Positions 54,764 to 63,607 of a DNA stretch of 64,000 bases are shown here, in pieces (position 1 is the stretch's first letter; each line of letters starts with the position of its first letter). Source of the DNA: Thalassotalea_H castellviae (GTDB lineage Bacteria; Pseudomonadota; Gammaproteobacteria; Enterobacterales; Alteromonadaceae); contig NZ_JAVRIF010000013.1 in NCBI RefSeq assembly GCF_031846185.1, positions 6,568 through 70,567 of the forward strand, in the 5' to 3' direction. Made by a program: the position numbers and the translations under genes. The notes under the pieces are model-generated. The model was not told the DNA's origin and made no database searches. It saw only the letters and a program-made list of their open reading frames with translations.

Positions 54764-55549
54764 ATGTTTAAACACTTATTTTCAACTAAGCCAGTTATCG
54801 ACGACAATTCACGCCTTTGGATTTTCGATACTTTTGAATGGGCGATTAAATATTTTAATCGCGAAGTTTTTCTCACAGAAACTGAATTAGTTTTACCGAC
54901 GAATGCTTTTTATCCTGGACGCGTTGGCAGCGTTGAAGAAATGGCTCATCAGGTTTTTACTTATACGGTGCAATACGCAGGCATGCAAAATTGGCCATTA
55001 ACGCTAGTAGCACCACAACACCTTCATTCAATTGATTTTCCCCGTTTAAACATTGAACACGGTTTACGTGGCAAGTTATCAGTAATTGAATTAGCTGAAA
55101 ATTCAGACCAAACCATTAAATTTACTTTTAATCCAAGTCAAATCAATCAACCCCAAGATTTAATCGCTTCCTACGTTCAACAATTAGCGACCATATTAGT
55201 CATGCAGCAAAAAATGCTACCACCGGGTGGCAAAGACTTTTTGCCTCAAGCGATTGATATATTATCTTGTGTGATGGGCTTTGGTGTTATTTTTACCAAT
55301 ACTGCCTATCAGTTCAAAGGTGGCTGTGGTTCTTGTTATAACCCTAGAGCAAACAGACAAGCGGCTTTATCTGAGCAAGATACTGTGTATGCGTTAGCAC
55401 TTTTTTGTCTACTTAAATCGAAAAAAGCACATGAAGTTAAACCCCATTTAAAAAGCCACTTAAGAAAACCTTTTACTAAAGCTTATCAAGAAATTAGTTC
55501 ATATCAGGTTAAAAATAATCATTCCTTATTCCTCGAAGTAAAACCTTAA
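54764..55549 (+). CDS. Unrecognised 261-residue protein with a GGCGSCY motif
   Basis: I cannot name a family. The protein is soluble with no signal peptide. It starts FKHLFSTKPVIDDNSRLWIFDTFEWAIKYF, has an aromatic- and proline-rich N-terminal half, and contains FKGGCGSCYNPRANRQ near residue 192. The CxxC pair there could bind metal or form a redox disulfide. It starts 18 bp after creA, with a weak ribosome site, and may be the third gene of an iaaA-creA transcript. Confidence 0.6.
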   Translation: MFKHLFSTKPVIDDNSRLWIFDTFEWAIKYFNREVFLTETELVLPTNAFYPGRVGSVEEMAHQVFTYTVQYAGMQNWPLTLVAPQHLHSIDFPRLNIEHGLRGKLSVIELAENSDQTIKFTFNPSQINQPQDLIASYVQQLATILVMQQKMLPPGGKDFLPQAIDILSCVMGFGVIFTNTAYQFKGGCGSCYNPRANRQAALSEQDTVYALALFCLLKSKKAHEVKPHLKSHLRKPFTKAYQEISSYQVKNNHSLFLEVKP

Positions 55550-55693
55550 AATGATAAGAAATTTTACAGGCAGACTAATAAATATTAATAATGAAAAATT
55601 ATTTTGATAGATACATGATTTATTTAATAAATGCGTCTAAAGTATTTATATAAACCTTTGAATAATTTTTACAAAAAAATAAGGAATACAGCG

Positions 55694-56095
55694 ATGCTTA
55701 CATCAGTCAACCTTCGCGATTACATGTTAACTAATCCCGCAAAAGTAAATGAAAATGTTCATTTATCAGAAGCGATGAAGTCCATCATTGATAATAAAGT
55801 ATCAGGCTTATGTATTGTTGACGATGCCGGTAATTTTGTCGGCATTTTATCTGAAATGGATTGCTTAAATGCTATTTTAAATGCCACTTATAATAATATT
55901 GGCGTCGGCAAGGTGAGTGAATATATGATCAAAGACAATATCTTAACGGCCAGTCCCAATGACGATATAGTGGATATAGCACAAGACATGTTATTGAAAA
56001 AACATCGTCGTCGTCCGGTTATTGAAGAAGGGAAATTAGTTGGTCAGGTAACTTGTCGTCAATTACTCGCCGCTGTTAATAAATTTATTTCCTAA
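55694..56095 (+). CDS. Tandem CBS domain protein
   Basis: The frame extends to 55631, but AAGGA at 55681-55685 precedes the ATG at 55694, giving 133 residues. Two CBS domains fill the protein: LRDYMLTNPAKVNENVHLSEA with LCIVDDAGNFVGILSEMDCL, and VSEYMIKDNILTASPNDD with RRPVIEEGKLVGQVTCRQLL. CBS pairs usually sense adenosine nucleotides. No effector domain is fused, so it probably acts on a separate partner. It stands alone upstream of hrpA. Confidence 0.85.
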   Translation: MLTSVNLRDYMLTNPAKVNENVHLSEAMKSIIDNKVSGLCIVDDAGNFVGILSEMDCLNAILNATYNNIGVGKVSEYMIKDNILTASPNDDIVDIAQDMLLKKHRRRPVIEEGKLVGQVTCRQLLAAVNKFIS

Positions 56096-56198
56096 GAGAA
56101 TCGGTCATCTTTTATTAAGGCAATGTCATCATTTAATTATTGGTATTAAACACCAGAATTGATAAAATACGCTTTTATATGTTTTTCTTGAGTTTATT

Positions 56199-59100
56199 TT
56201 GTCTTCTGAAGTTTCCCCTGATACTTGCCTTACACTTGATGCACTTTTTGCATTATTGAATAAAACGCGACTTGCCGATAAGTCGCGTTTTAAAAAGCGT
56301 CTTCATCAATTAAAAAAATTTAAAACGTCTAATCCAAAACAGCAGGACAACAAACAACGTCAATTTCACCAACTTGCTGAGCAAATTAATCAATCAATCT
56401 TACATAAAGAAAAGAAACTTCAGCAAACCCTACATATACATTACCCCGAGGCATTACCTGTCTCTCAAAATGTCGAAAAAATATCGCAATTAATTCAAGA
56501 CAACCAAGTTGTTATTATTGCAGGGGAAACTGGCTCAGGAAAAACGACACAAATACCTAAAATATGTTTGGCATTAGGCAGAGGGGTAGATGGCTTAATA
56601 GGTCATACACAACCCCGACGAATAGCTGCGCGTACTGTCGCGACGAGGTTGGCTGAAGAACTCAATAGCACAGTAGGGGATATAGTCGGTTATAAAGTTC
56701 GTTTTACCGATCAAGTCAGTGATAAGAGTTATATCAAATTGATGACCGACGGTATATTGCTTGCGGAGATGCAAAATGACCGTTTATTAAGGCAATACGA
56801 TACTTTAATTATTGATGAAGCACATGAACGCAGTTTAAACATCGATTTTATTTTAGGGTATTTAAAACAAATACTGCCGAAACGTCCTGATCTTAAAGTT
56901 ATTATCACGTCAGCGACTATAGATCCTGAACGTTTTGCTAAACACTTTGCCATGAATGAGCAAAAACAAGCACCAATTATCGAAGTGTCTGGCAGAACCT
57001 TTCCGGTTGAAATGTTATATCGACCACTAAATGAAATGACAGAAAATGACCAAAGCGAGCACGATGAAGGTGTCGATGTCATTACCGGTATATTACATGC
57101 TGTTGAAGAACTTTCTACTTATGGACAAGGTGACATATTAGTTTTTTTAAATGGTGAACGAGAGATCCGTGATACGGCTTTTGCACTTGAAAAAGCCAAT
57201 TTACGTCATACACACATTTTACCGCTATTTTCTCGTTTAACCGTTCAAGAACAAAACCGTATTTTTCAACCTCATTCCGGTCGAAATATCGTGTTAGCCA
57301 CCAATGTTGCCGAAACTAGTTTAACGGTACCAGGAATAAAGTACGTAATTGATCCTGGAACGGCTCGAATTTCCCGTTATAGTTATCGAACTAAAGTACA
57401 ACGGCTTCCCATTGAAGCGATATCACAAGCGAGCGCAAATCAACGTGCAGGGCGATGTGGTCGAGTTTCAGAAGGGGTTTGTATACGTTTATATTCACAA
57501 GATGATTATTTAAGCAGACCTGAATTTACCGATCCTGAAATTTTACGCACAAATTTAGCCACTGTAATTTTACAAATGCTAGCGTTAGATTTAGGTGACA
57601 TTACTAACTTTCCTTTTGTTCAGCCACCAGATAGTCGCAATATAAACGATGGTGTTCGATTACTCGAAGAACTCAATGCGGTAGATAAATTACCATCACA
57701 TCAAAACAATAGACTTACAAAAAGCGGACGATTATTAGCCAAATTTCCCGTAGATCCGCGTTTGGCGAAAATGATTTTAACCGCGATAGAATTGGGCTGT
57801 ATCGAACAAATCTTTATCATTGTCGCGGCGTTAAGCATTCAAGACCCACGAGAGCGTCCATTTGAAAAACAGCAAGCATCTGATGAAAAACACAGCCGTT
57901 TTAAAGACAAACAGTCTGATTTTATAAGTTTCTTAAATCTATGGAGCTATGTTACCGAAAACCAAAAAGCATTAACGAATAACCAATTCAGAAAATTATG
58001 CCAAAAAGAATATCTTTCTTATGTTCGTATACGCGAATGGCAAGATATCTATAGTCAATTAAAGCTCGCGCTTAAAGATATTAATATAACTATGTCATCA
58101 GTGACGTTAGAGGAAGAAAATAGCCAAGGGCAAGATATTATTCATCAAGCGATTTTAAGTGGTCTATTAAGTCATATTGGTCAACAAGATGAAAATAGAG
58201 AATTTAAAGGTGCAAGAGGTTCAAAGTTTTTTATCTTCCCTGGATCTGCCGTTGCTAAAAAGCCCCCTAAATGGTTGATGGCAGCTGAGCTGGTTGAAAC
58301 AAGTCGATTATTTGGCCGCATGGTAGCCAAGATAGATCCATTATGGATCGAGCCAATGGCAAGCCATTTATTAAAACGAAATTATAGCGAACCTCATTGG
58401 GAGAAAAAGCAAGGCTCCGTCATGGGTTTTGAACAAGTTTCTTTGTATGGCATGGTTATTGTCTCGAAAAGAAAAGTACAATTTAATACCGTTGAACCAG
58501 AAACTTGCCGTGATATTTTCATCCGTGAAGCACTTGTTAATGGTGATGCAAATATTAGGGAATCATTTTACCAACGCAACCTTGATCTAGTAAAAGAAGT
58601 TGAAAAGTTAGAACAAAAAGCGCGCCGTAAAGATTTTCTGATCGATGAAGAACAACTTTATCGTTTTTATAGCGATAAATTACCCGAAGATATTATTTGC
58701 CAGCGAAGCTTTTTAGCTTGGTGGAAAAAAACGAAACTCACGCAACCTAAGCTCCTTAATTTCACCCGTGAGTTTTTATTAAACGAAGAAAGTGAAAAAA
58801 TTACCAAAGCTGAATATCCGGATGTATGGCAACAAGGTAACTTAACCTTTGCCCTTAGTTATCATTTTACTCCCGGAGACATCGACGATGGTGTCAGTGT
58901 TAATATCCCTTTAGGCATTTTAAATCAAGTACAAGATCAAGGGTTTGATTGGCAAATTCCTGCCTTACGCCATGAATTAATCATTGCTTTGATCAAAGGG
59001 TTGCCAAAAGCCTTGAGACGTAATTTTGTCCCTGCACCTAACTATGCTGAGGCTTGTCTTGCCGCCATAGCGCCAGATAATAGTACATTACAACAAGCGG

Positions 59101-60173
59101 TTGCTAAACAATTACTTAGAATGACAGGTGTTCGGTTAGATGATGAAAGTTGGCAAGGTTTAACTCTGCCGCTTCATTTACAAATGAACTTTAAGATCCT
59201 CAATGAAAAAGGAAAGGTTGTTGAACAAGGCCGCAATTTAACTGAGTTACAGGAAAAATTACAAGGCAAGGTTAAAGCATCGATAAAAAAAGTAGCAGAT
59301 AAAGGCATTGAACGTTCTGATATAAAACATTGGGACTTTGAAACCTTACCCAATCATTATCAAAAGAAAGTCAGTAATTTAACCATTAAAGCTTACCCTG
59401 CATTGGTAGATCATAAACAAACTGTTGCGATAGAATTATTTGAACATGAATTATTAGCCGAACAAGCGATGCTGTCGGGGGTAGCTCGACTAATTTTGTT
59501 AAATATACCTTCACCAATAAAATATTTACAACAGAAACTCCCTAATAAAGCAAAATTGGGGCTGTATTTTAATCCCTTTGGCTCTATTCACGATTTATTA
59601 AATGATTGTATTTTAGCGTCATGCCAATTCTTGGTCGGACAAGAAAAAACGCCGCCTAGGGATGAACGACACTTCAAAGCTTGCTTAGATCATGTCAGGA
59701 CTGAAATTGCTGATACCGTCTTAAGTTTAGCGATAAAAGTAGAAAACGTTTTACAGTTGTCACATGGGATCAATAAAAAGTTAAAAGGTAATGTCCCTTT
59801 AAACGTTATTCAATCACACGGCGATGTGAAACAACATTTAACCAAACTTGTATATAAAGGATTTATCACTGAATCTGGTTATCAACGAATGGAAGATATT
59901 GAGCGCTATTTAAAAGCTATACAACATCGCTTAGAAAAACTACCGATTGATCCCAACCAAGATCGTTTAAAAATGCTAGAAGTACAAAAAATAGAAAGCG
60001 AATATCAACAAACCAAAGCAAAAGTAAAACATGATCTCGTGATGCTGGCTGAAGTTGAACAAGTTTATTGGATGATTGAAGAGTTAAAAGTGTCTTTATT
60101 TGCTCAAAATTTAAAAACCCCTTATCCAATTTCAGTTAAACGGATTAAAAATCATTTAAAAAATTATAGTTAA
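56199..60173 (+). CDS. hrpA: ATP-dependent RNA helicase HrpA
   Basis: HrpA is a DEAH-box helicase that rescues or splits stalled ribosomes and processes some mRNAs in E. coli. The 1324-residue protein starts with TTG at 56199; that start fits the family N-terminus (LNKTRLADKSRFKKRL). It has Walker A (IIAGETGSGKTTQIPKI), the DEAH box (IIDEAHERS), ITSATIDPERF, and the helicase-C motif QRAGRCGRV. The long C-terminal DUF3418-type region follows. The length is near the usual 1300. Confidence 0.96.
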   Translation: MSSEVSPDTCLTLDALFALLNKTRLADKSRFKKRLHQLKKFKTSNPKQQDNKQRQFHQLAEQINQSILHKEKKLQQTLHIHYPEALPVSQNVEKISQLIQDNQVVIIAGETGSGKTTQIPKICLALGRGVDGLIGHTQPRRIAARTVATRLAEELNSTVGDIVGYKVRFTDQVSDKSYIKLMTDGILLAEMQNDRLLRQYDTLIIDEAHERSLNIDFILGYLKQILPKRPDLKVIITSATIDPERFAKHFAMNEQKQAPIIEVSGRTFPVEMLYRPLNEMTENDQSEHDEGVDVITGILHAVEELSTYGQGDILVFLNGEREIRDTAFALEKANLRHTHILPLFSRLTVQEQNRIFQPHSGRNIVLATNVAETSLTVPGIKYVIDPGTARISRYSYRTKVQRLPIEAISQASANQRAGRCGRVSEGVCIRLYSQDDYLSRPEFTDPEILRTNLATVILQMLALDLGDITNFPFVQPPDSRNINDGVRLLEELNAVDKLPSHQNNRLTKSGRLLAKFPVDPRLAKMILTAIELGCIEQIFIIVAALSIQDPRERPFEKQQASDEKHSRFKDKQSDFISFLNLWSYVTENQKALTNNQFRKLCQKEYLSYVRIREWQDIYSQLKLALKDINITMSSVTLEEENSQGQDIIHQAILSGLLSHIGQQDENREFKGARGSKFFIFPGSAVAKKPPKWLMAAELVETSRLFGRMVAKIDPLWIEPMASHLLKRNYSEPHWEKKQGSVMGFEQVSLYGMVIVSKRKVQFNTVEPETCRDIFIREALVNGDANIRESFYQRNLDLVKEVEKLEQKARRKDFLIDEEQLYRFYSDKLPEDIICQRSFLAWWKKTKLTQPKLLNFTREFLLNEESEKITKAEYPDVWQQGNLTFALSYHFTPGDIDDGVSVNIPLGILNQVQDQGFDWQIPALRHELIIALIKGLPKALRRNFVPAPNYAEACLAAIAPDNSTLQQAVAKQLLRMTGVRLDDESWQGLTLPLHLQMNFKILNEKGKVVEQGRNLTELQEKLQGKVKASIKKVADKGIERSDIKHWDFETLPNHYQKKVSNLTIKAYPALVDHKQTVAIELFEHELLAEQAMLSGVARLILLNIPSPIKYLQQKLPNKAKLGLYFNPFGSIHDLLNDCILASCQFLVGQEKTPPRDERHFKACLDHVRTEIADTVLSLAIKVENVLQLSHGINKKLKGNVPLNVIQSHGDVKQHLTKLVYKGFITESGYQRMEDIERYLKAIQHRLEKLPIDPNQDRLKMLEVQKIESEYQQTKAKVKHDLVMLAEVEQVYWMIEELKVSLFAQNLKTPYPISVKRIKNHLKNYS

Positions 60174-60275
60174 ATTAATGTAAGCATCACCATATTTTTA
60201 ACGAGCTGATATTTGACATGCTTAAACGCAATGCGTATAAAAGAGGCAAGTTAACGATAAGCCAATGGAGTAGTT

Positions 60276-60575
60276 ATGGTCAATTATGATGATAAACGTG
60301 ATTTTTATCGTATGATGTTAAACAGCGATGTATCAGTAACTATTATCGATGATGAAGCAAATAGTACTATATTTGCCACATGTCGAGATTTAAGTGCAAC
60401 GGGCATGGCGATTGAAATGTCTCACCCGTTAGAATTAAATACAAATGTTCGAGTGAATATTGAATCTTCAAGTGCCACAGTGCAACCATTAGATGTACAA
60501 GGTAAAGTAGTTAGGGTTACGGAAGAAAGTACAGATACTTACCTTATTGGTATAAATATCGCAGAAATTGATTAA
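60276..60575 (+). CDS. PilZ domain protein (candidate c-di-GMP receptor)
   Basis: This 99-residue single-domain protein has both PilZ signatures: RDFYR (RxxxR) near residue 8 and DLSATG (DxSxxG) near residue 38. Both c-di-GMP contact motifs are intact, so nucleotide binding is plausible. ATGGAG precedes its ATG. The output partner is unknown; hrpA and rlmI on either side give no hint. Confidence 0.85.
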   Translation: MVNYDDKRDFYRMMLNSDVSVTIIDDEANSTIFATCRDLSATGMAIEMSHPLELNTNVRVNIESSSATVQPLDVQGKVVRVTEESTDTYLIGINIAEID

Positions 60576-60640
60576 AGCACTCAATTAACTTTTGAAATGT
60601 TCATCCATTTTCTTCCATAACACCTTGCGTTTTAGCGATG

Positions 60641-61831
60641 CTATTCAACTTGGCAAACTAAGCCTTTTAAATAATATCCTTCAGGATAATTTGAAGAAAC
60701 AGGATGATCTCCCGCTTGGTGTAACCTTTCAACAATATAAGCATTACGTTTCGCATCTAATGCAGCATCTGCCACAATTTTTTGAAATAAGTTACTTTCC
60801 ATCAAGCCTGAGCATGAAAAAGTTAATAATATCCCATTAGGCTTTAACAGCTGCATTGCCAACATATTAATATCTTTGTAACCACGACATGCCCCGGTTA
60901 ACTGCGCTTTCGACTCAACGAATTTTGGCGGGTCTAAAATTATCATATCGAAAGTTCGTTTTTCTGTTCGAAAACGTCTAAGTAATTTAAAGACATCTTC
61001 TTTAATGAACGAAACATTCCTATCGGTTAAATTATTTAATTGAAGGTTATGCTCTGCAGTATCTAATGCTGGCTGGGAAACATCTACATTGATCACTTCT
61101 TTAGCACCATTTGCTGCACAATGCAGTGAAAAAGTGCCTGTATAAGAAAAACAATTTAATACGCTTTTATCTTTGGCATATCGGCCCGCTGCAACTCGTG
61201 AATCCCTTTGATCTAAATAAAATCCGGTTTTGTGGCCAGTCGCAATATCAACATGAATATTAATGCCATGCTCTTGAATCACTGTCGTGGTAGTATCTTG
61301 AGGCTCAGTTAACCAACCAGTAACAGGTTCTAAACCTTCTTTTTTACGAACATCTACATCAGATCGTTCATAAATATGGCAAGACGGGTAGAGTTCTTTT
61401 AGACAATCAACAAGTGTATAACGATGAAAGTCAGCACCAGCGCTGAGTAATTGACAAACAATAAATTCATTGTATTTATCTATCGTGATCCCAGGTAAAC
61501 CATCTGATTCACCCGCAATAAGGCGATAACCGGTTAATTGTCCTTGGTTGATGAACCATTCGCGTCGTTGTTGAGCATTTAATATTTTCTTACGAAAAAA
61601 TTCACGATCAATTTCCTCATTTTCATCAAAACTCCAAACACGTATTCTTATTTGTGATTCTGGAGAGTAGGCCCCTTTAGCTAACCAGTTTCCCTTGTTA
61701 TCTAGTATGTCTACGCTATCACCAAGCATAGGATTACCTTTAATTTTATTGACAGCTTTAGAGAAAACCCATGGATGTTTTCTTAATAAAGATTTCTCTC
61801 GTGAAACTTTTAAATAAATTCTTGCTGACAT
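60641..61831 (-). CDS. rlmI: 23S rRNA m5C1962 methyltransferase
   Basis: RlmI methylates C1962 of 23S rRNA. The 396-residue protein has an N-terminal PUA domain (ARIYLKVSREKSLLRKHPWVFS) and a Rossmann methyltransferase domain with VLNCFSYTGTFSLHCAANGA. The catalytic DPPKF motif is in MIILDPPKFVES and the second Cys is in LTFSCSGLM. The length matches E. coli RlmI (396). It is divergent from acyP, as in E. coli. Confidence 0.95.
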   Translation of the reverse strand: MSARIYLKVSREKSLLRKHPWVFSKAVNKIKGNPMLGDSVDILDNKGNWLAKGAYSPESQIRIRVWSFDENEEIDREFFRKKILNAQQRREWFINQGQLTGYRLIAGESDGLPGITIDKYNEFIVCQLLSAGADFHRYTLVDCLKELYPSCHIYERSDVDVRKKEGLEPVTGWLTEPQDTTTTVIQEHGINIHVDIATGHKTGFYLDQRDSRVAAGRYAKDKSVLNCFSYTGTFSLHCAANGAKEVINVDVSQPALDTAEHNLQLNNLTDRNVSFIKEDVFKLLRRFRTEKRTFDMIILDPPKFVESKAQLTGACRGYKDINMLAMQLLKPNGILLTFSCSGLMESNLFQKIVADAALDAKRNAYIVERLHQAGDHPVSSNYPEGYYLKGLVCQVE

Positions 61832-61942
61832 TTGCCTATACTTAATATTACAAGGTTAATTTGCGCCGAGTTTAGTCAATGCTTTGCGCAGACGCAATCA
61901 TCTAATGGATTTATTTATCATAAAAATAAGAGAGAAGAAGTG

Positions 61943-62212
61943 ATGAATGTAAGTTATTTAGCTCATATCAGTGGAAAAGTGCAGGGTGTTTATTTTAGAG
62001 CATCCAGTCAACAAATGGCGATAGAATGCAATATCAGTGGGTATGCACGTAATTTAGCTGATGGGGACGTTGAAGTATTACTGTGTGGTGAAGAGAAAAA
62101 TGTCGATAAAATGCTGCAATGGTTAAACCATGGGCCAAAGTCTGCAAAAGTATCTCAGGTTAAAAGTAAACAAGTTCCATGGCAGGACCATAATCATTTT
62201 TCTATTGGCTAA
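61943..62212 (+). CDS. acyP: Acylphosphatase
   Basis: AcyP hydrolyses carboxyl-phosphate bonds in small molecules. The ATG at 61943, after AGAGAAGAAG, gives the standard length of 89 residues. Signature elements are GKVQGVYFRASSQQMA (phosphate-binding loop with the catalytic Arg) and ISGYARNLADGDVEVLL (catalytic Asn). It is divergent from rlmI. Confidence 0.95.
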   Translation: MNVSYLAHISGKVQGVYFRASSQQMAIECNISGYARNLADGDVEVLLCGEEKNVDKMLQWLNHGPKSAKVSQVKSKQVPWQDHNHFSIG

Positions 62213-62223
62213 ATAGGAAAGAG

Positions 62224-62433
62224 TTAATCTTCAACAAAGGTAAAACGTTTGAACGTTTTACCTTCTCTTTCAATGATTTCATCAAACATTGAAAGTGGTC
62301 TGATCCAAATTTCTCTGTCTCCATATTCAGGTTGATAAACAACGTGTTCTTCTTCGGTTTCACTGTGTTTAGCTACGTGCAGAACTTGATAAAAGTTACC
62401 TTTAAAATGTTGATATCTACCTAATTTTAACAT
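62224..62433 (-). CDS. DUF1653 family protein
   Basis: This 69-residue protein (start ATG at 62433 after GAGAGAAC; a start four codons earlier is possible) matches DUF1653: LGRYQHFKGNFYQVLHVAKHSETEEEHVVYQ and the end IIEREGKTFKRFTFVED. Function unknown. Its stop region overlaps a 12-bp stem that could terminate acyP from the other strand. Confidence 0.85.
   Translation of the reverse strand: MLKLGRYQHFKGNFYQVLHVAKHSETEEEHVVYQPEYGDREIWIRPLSMFDEIIEREGKTFKRFTFVED
62238..62263. terminator. 12-bp stem-loop overlapping the 3' end of the DUF1653 gene
   Basis: AGGTAAAACGTT and its complement are separated by only two bases. On the plus strand a T-rich stretch follows. It lies 26 bp past the acyP stop and inside the DUF1653 coding sequence, so it may be a terminator built into codons. 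Confidence 0.5.
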
Positions 62434-62464
62434 CTGTTCTCTCAAATATAATTATGAAAATAGT

Positions 62465-63478
62465 TTATAAAAGGTTGGTTAGCGCAATCCCTAAACCAAA
62501 TCGTTGTTGACTATGATTATAATCAATTAAACTTTCACCATATCCTGCTGTATATTGGGCATAGCCTCTTAACTTACCCCATAATGGAAAGGTAAAACTT
62601 AACTCCATACCACCTTTATGGTGAGCAAAATTATGGCGTCCTTCAAACGATAAAACATACTTTGACCACTTATGGGCGATCCCTAATTCAAAGTGCCCCA
62701 TATATTTACTGATATCGGGGTTATCATCACCGTCTGAAGCTAACACAGTTTCTTTTTCTTTTTCTTTTAGCCTGATCCAAGGTTTAAAAGATAGGGCGAA
62801 ATTGTCTTTCTCTAATAAAAAATTTACATACACACGATTCCAACTTCGTGATAATGGTTGAGAACGGCCATTAGATTGATGCTCAGCACCGATTGCAAAA
62901 CCTGTATTACTGTCTAAAGGATGCCAATTTAACGGTGCAACATAAAACACTTCAGGTTGATAATTGGTTTCTCTAAAAGGTTTAGAGATATTGTTTGAGT
63001 ATAATTGCCACCACGATTGTAGGGTGAAACCAAAGTGCAAACTATCACCTTCAATAAAAATATCATTTTTATTCAGTGGCACTTTAATACTGAGTTGAAA
63101 TTTTGCCTCAAAATCTTCTAGATTATCTTCCCAATTATCAAAATTATCGTAAGCATACGCTTTTTTATTGATCCTATTCGACATAGAAAACGGCAATATA
63201 TAGTTCATTTTATGTGGTGTGATCACATAGGGGTCGAACGCAGCGATCCTTTCTGAAATCAATCGATTAGAAATAGCGCCTGGTTTAATTTTTCTTTCTT
63301 TTAACCGATCACATTTTTCTTTTATTTGTGTCGTTGTTAGTTCTTCTTCTGCATTTTTTATTGCCTCTAATAAACAGGCATCTCGTAAGTTTTGAGCGTA
63401 CACATCATTGTTTATTAAAAAAAAGAAACAAACAGATATCAATAAAGTCATTGATATATCTATTTTTAAAGGATTCAT
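62465..63478 (-). CDS. pldA: Outer-membrane phospholipase A
   Basis: OMPLA is a calcium-dependent outer-membrane barrel that hydrolyses misplaced phospholipids. The 337-residue precursor has a signal peptide (1-29, ending VYAQ). The catalytic triad is conserved: His200 and Ser202 in EHQSNGRSQ and Asn214 in SWNRVY. The 2- and 12-residue spacings equal those of E. coli His142, Ser144 and Asn156. It ends in a barrel strand, GLGIALTNLL. A charged insertion after the signal (residues 30-70) is longer than usual. Confidence 0.95.
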   Translation of the reverse strand: MNPLKIDISMTLLISVCFFFLINNDVYAQNLRDACLLEAIKNAEEELTTTQIKEKCDRLKERKIKPGAISNRLISERIAAFDPYVITPHKMNYILPFSMSNRINKKAYAYDNFDNWEDNLEDFEAKFQLSIKVPLNKNDIFIEGDSLHFGFTLQSWWQLYSNNISKPFRETNYQPEVFYVAPLNWHPLDSNTGFAIGAEHQSNGRSQPLSRSWNRVYVNFLLEKDNFALSFKPWIRLKEKEKETVLASDGDDNPDISKYMGHFELGIAHKWSKYVLSFEGRHNFAHHKGGMELSFTFPLWGKLRGYAQYTAGYGESLIDYNHSQQRFGLGIALTNLL

Positions 63479-63607
63479 TTAAATAAAGTTAATTAGCAGA
63501 GAATTAATAAGGCAATGATATAACTTGCTGGAGTGGCGATCAATGTTTACTTAGTAAAGCGACTATTTTTACGGGTTATTACTATTAAAAATTTAACGCT
63601 TGAAAAT

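Noticed and set aside
60592..60840. Plus-strand 82-codon frame over the 3' end of rlmI
   Set aside because: It lies opposite well-conserved rlmI coding sequence and has no family resemblance.
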